Assembly (NCBI GenBank): GCA_965230345.1 | Contig: CBDDKR010000002.1 | Span: 992,001-1,056,000, forward strand | DNA from: JADKBO01 sp965230345 | GTDB taxonomy: Bacteria > Bacteroidota > Bacteroidia > Chitinophagales > Saprospiraceae | DNA: 64,000 bases | Direction: 5' to 3' | In this document: positions 62,205 through 64,000 of the stretch, piece by piece | How positions within the stretch are numbered: the stretch's first letter is position 1 | Layout: every line of letters begins with the position of its first letter | Translations under genes and position numbers: made by a program | Notes under the pieces: model-generated | What the model was told of the DNA's origin: nothing | The model's input: only the letters and a program-made list of their open reading frames with translations | The model's database searches: none

Positions 62205-63266
62205 ATGGTGCACTCTTATGAAATGAGAAAAAAACGAACCAAACAGATATTTAGATTAGTTCTAGTGCTTGGCACAACAATCTCCTTATTCTTTGTACCA
62301 TGGCTTTTGGTAAAGGCTTGGATACTTCCGCTTCCAGACACTGTTCAGGAACAATTGGATCAAGCTATTGGTCATGGATTTGATGGAATTATTGTTTACG
62401 TCGATCGAGCTGGTCAACCTCCTCAACATTTTGCTTCAGGTTGGCATAATCGGGAATCGCAAGAGTTTGCTAGAACAGACGCCGTATTCAAGATTGCCAG
62501 CATTAGTAAGCTATATGATGCTGTCGCAGTTACCAAATTAGTAAGTGCAGGACAACTTTCTTTGGATAAAACAATCGCCGATTATTTACCTGAACTTGTC
62601 GGAAGAATCGAAAATTCTGACAAGATTTCTTTGAGATTACTGATTCAACATAGAAGCGGTATTCCCAATTTTACGGATACTCCTAATTTTTGGGGAGACC
62701 CAACAAAGACTTATGAGGAGAGTCTTGCATTAATCCTAGATAAGCCGTCTAGCTTCGAACCTGATGAAAAGTATAAATATTGTAACACAAATTATTTATT
62801 GATCAATAAGATAATGAATAATGTTCTGGGTTATGAAAACTTTCAGTTCATTCAGACAGAAATCCTTCTGCCACTAAACCTTACCAATACGTATGGCTCA
62901 TTAAGTGAGGTGGATCTAGATGATGTAATGAGTGGCTACCATGTAGGACACCCTTTTGACTTAAAGGAAGACGAACATGGAATGCTTGCCACTGCAAAAG
63001 ACGTAGGTATATTTCTAAGGGCATTAAACGATGGTTCATTATTTCAATCAGGAGAACAGGAAATATATTCTTCAATTTATAAGTATGAGCATGCTGGTTG
63101 GGTTCCTGGTTACCAAAGTTTTGCAAATTATTACAAAGACATTGATGCTGTAGTTATTACTTTTTACAACACAACAGATCCTAAACTGTACAATTGGAAT
63201 TTATCGGAAATTATTAATAATAGAATTGTCAAAATAATAGAAAGGCAAAAAGACCTTAACGGCTAG
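62205..63266 (+). CDS. membrane-anchored serine hydrolase of the beta-lactamase/penicillin-binding class
   Basis: 353 residues. A short basic N-tail and one membrane helix (about 17-35) anchor a periplasmic beta-lactamase fold with the SxxK motif SISK (about 99-102, in FKIASISKLYDA), the YxN equivalent YCN (in KYKYCNTNYLL, about 188-190) and a late HAGWVPGYQSF segment in place of KTG. Family members include class C beta-lactamases, D-Ala-D-Ala carboxypeptidases and esterases; an esterase or peptidase role is likely. Confidence 0.88.
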   Translation: MVHSYEMRKKRTKQIFRLVLVLGTTISLFFVPWLLVKAWILPLPDTVQEQLDQAIGHGFDGIIVYVDRAGQPPQHFASGWHNRESQEFARTDAVFKIASISKLYDAVAVTKLVSAGQLSLDKTIADYLPELVGRIENSDKISLRLLIQHRSGIPNFTDTPNFWGDPTKTYEESLALILDKPSSFEPDEKYKYCNTNYLLINKIMNNVLGYENFQFIQTEILLPLNLTNTYGSLSEVDLDDVMSGYHVGHPFDLKEDEHGMLATAKDVGIFLRALNDGSLFQSGEQEIYSSIYKYEHAGWVPGYQSFANYYKDIDAVVITFYNTTDPKLYNWNLSEIINNRIVKIIERQKDLNG

Positions 63267-63285
63267 TACATCTGGCATTTCCATG

Positions 63286-64000
63286 TTATCGGATAGGATA
63301 GGTCTTTATATTGTTACTTGCATTTTGTCTTTTAAAGTACTCTATATTTTTATAATAATCGATATATCCGTACTTGTTGTTCTCAAATTCAACTTTTGCT
63401 CTACCCCAACCACCTGATATTTCAATATCCAAGTACTTTGATTGAGTTATTACTTCTCCACAACTGCTTATTATACCCCAATACTTCCCAATTCTAAAAG
63501 GAGTATTGCTTACTTCATATCTTTCTTGCGAGTTACCAAGGGTTTGATAATTAATTTTGAGTTCATCGAATTGAAAAATTATAGAATCTTTATCATAGCC
63601 TTTATCAATTTCGAAAACTTCCCTTTCACTTGTTAGTATTCTTACATCGTCTATTCCGTTTATATCATAAAGACCAAATTTGTTCCCTTTTTGAATGAGC
63701 AATTTAGATAAACTAAACTCCATGATATCATCAAATACAAAGTCCGTAGTATCTCTTATAATTGATCCCTTATTTCCTGTTATGGGTTTCAGAAATTTAT
63801 CGCTTATTATCGCGTATTTCCCTCTTTTTTCAATAGAATGGTCTTTTATTTTTGCGCGTACCATTGGTTGTTTACACCCTATATAGGTATTAAGTTCTTC
63901 TTTGCATTTTTTGTTATATCTATCAATTTTTTTCTCTATACCATCCTTAATTACAGTTGCACAAGTATAACCAAAGTTTGTAGCATAATCATACTGAGGT
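63286..64000 (-). CDS. WG-repeat-like protein, truncated by the right window edge
   Basis: At least 238 residues. The frame is open all the way to 64000 and an apparent ATG at 63864 is internal, so the N-terminus lies outside the window. The repeats with LLIQKGNKFGLYDINGID, FRIGKYWGIISSCGEVI and NKYGYIDYYKNIEYF are WG/KWG-type beta repeats. Two Cys-containing segments precede them. Function unknown; WG proteins often carry lipoprotein anchors or protein-interaction roles. Confidence 0.72.
   Translation of the reverse strand, partial: PQYDYATNFGYTCATVIKDGIEKKIDRYNKKCKEELNTYIGCKQPMVRAKIKDHSIEKRGKYAIISDKFLKPITGNKGSIIRDTTDFVFDDIMEFSLSKLLIQKGNKFGLYDINGIDDVRILTSEREVFEIDKGYDKDSIIFQFDELKINYQTLGNSQERYEVSNTPFRIGKYWGIISSCGEVITQSKYLDIEISGGWGRAKVEFENNKYGYIDYYKNIEYFKRQNASNNIKTYPIR

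Overview
The window reads as chromosome of a member of the Bacteroidota. The evidence is low GC, very short intergenic gaps, almost no Shine-Dalgarno sequences, promoter elements of the TAnnTTTG type, a PorG-like type IX secretion (T9SS) protein, and at least six secreted proteins that end in a T9SS type A sorting domain. Long adhesin-like and repeat-rich secreted proteins suggest a surface-associated, possibly marine, bacterium of the Saprospirales/Flavobacteriales kind; genus cannot be fixed. I saw no tRNA, rRNA or CRISPR array.

Layout. 1-7 kb: an unknown gene, a trypsin-like protease with a zinc ribbon, then a tightly packed export operon (ABC transporter with a degenerate nucleotide-binding domain, HlyD-like adaptor, acyl-CoA thioesterase, TolC-like channel). 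7-21 kb: envelope and secreted proteins, including a glycosidase-like and a thioredoxin-like T9SS cargo, then a one-component hybrid sensor kinase with an AraC output, divergent from two giant S74-chaperone fibre proteins. 21-28 kb: M48 protease, EamA permease with an O-methyltransferase, small outer-membrane proteins, a Crp-family regulator, a phosphodiesterase-like lipoprotein and a PagL-like barrel.

28-34 kb is an accessory patch. A perfect 283-bp direct repeat brackets a hipBA toxin-antitoxin module, a 19-codon AraC remnant and a DJ-1/PfpI gene. Hairpins or shared motifs resembling integron attC sites lie just after several of the genes. A GldM-C-like protein, a metallophosphoesterase and a DUF2007-like membrane protein follow, then two fused gene remnants.

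34-53 kb: an alpha/beta-hydrolase fused to an AraC DNA-binding domain, small lipoproteins, a YWTD-propeller protein with seven 43-residue calcium-binding-type repeats, an HxlR regulator with a clear palindromic operator facing yceI, a complete IS1182-family element, a secreted metalloprotease with eight 25-residue Cys-rich repeats, PorG, MurI and a ClpP-like lipoprotein. Two copies of a 170-bp MITE-like element lie 14 kb apart. 53-64 kb is mostly conserved housekeeping: oxidoreductase, WYL regulator next to RtcB RNA ligase, LpdA, RicT, HolB, glutathione peroxidase, QueD and a serine hydrolase. A WG-repeat protein runs off the right edge.

The most unusual content is the cassette-like patch at 28-34 kb, the catalytically degenerate ABC exporter, the hydrolase-AraC fusion, and the MITE pair.
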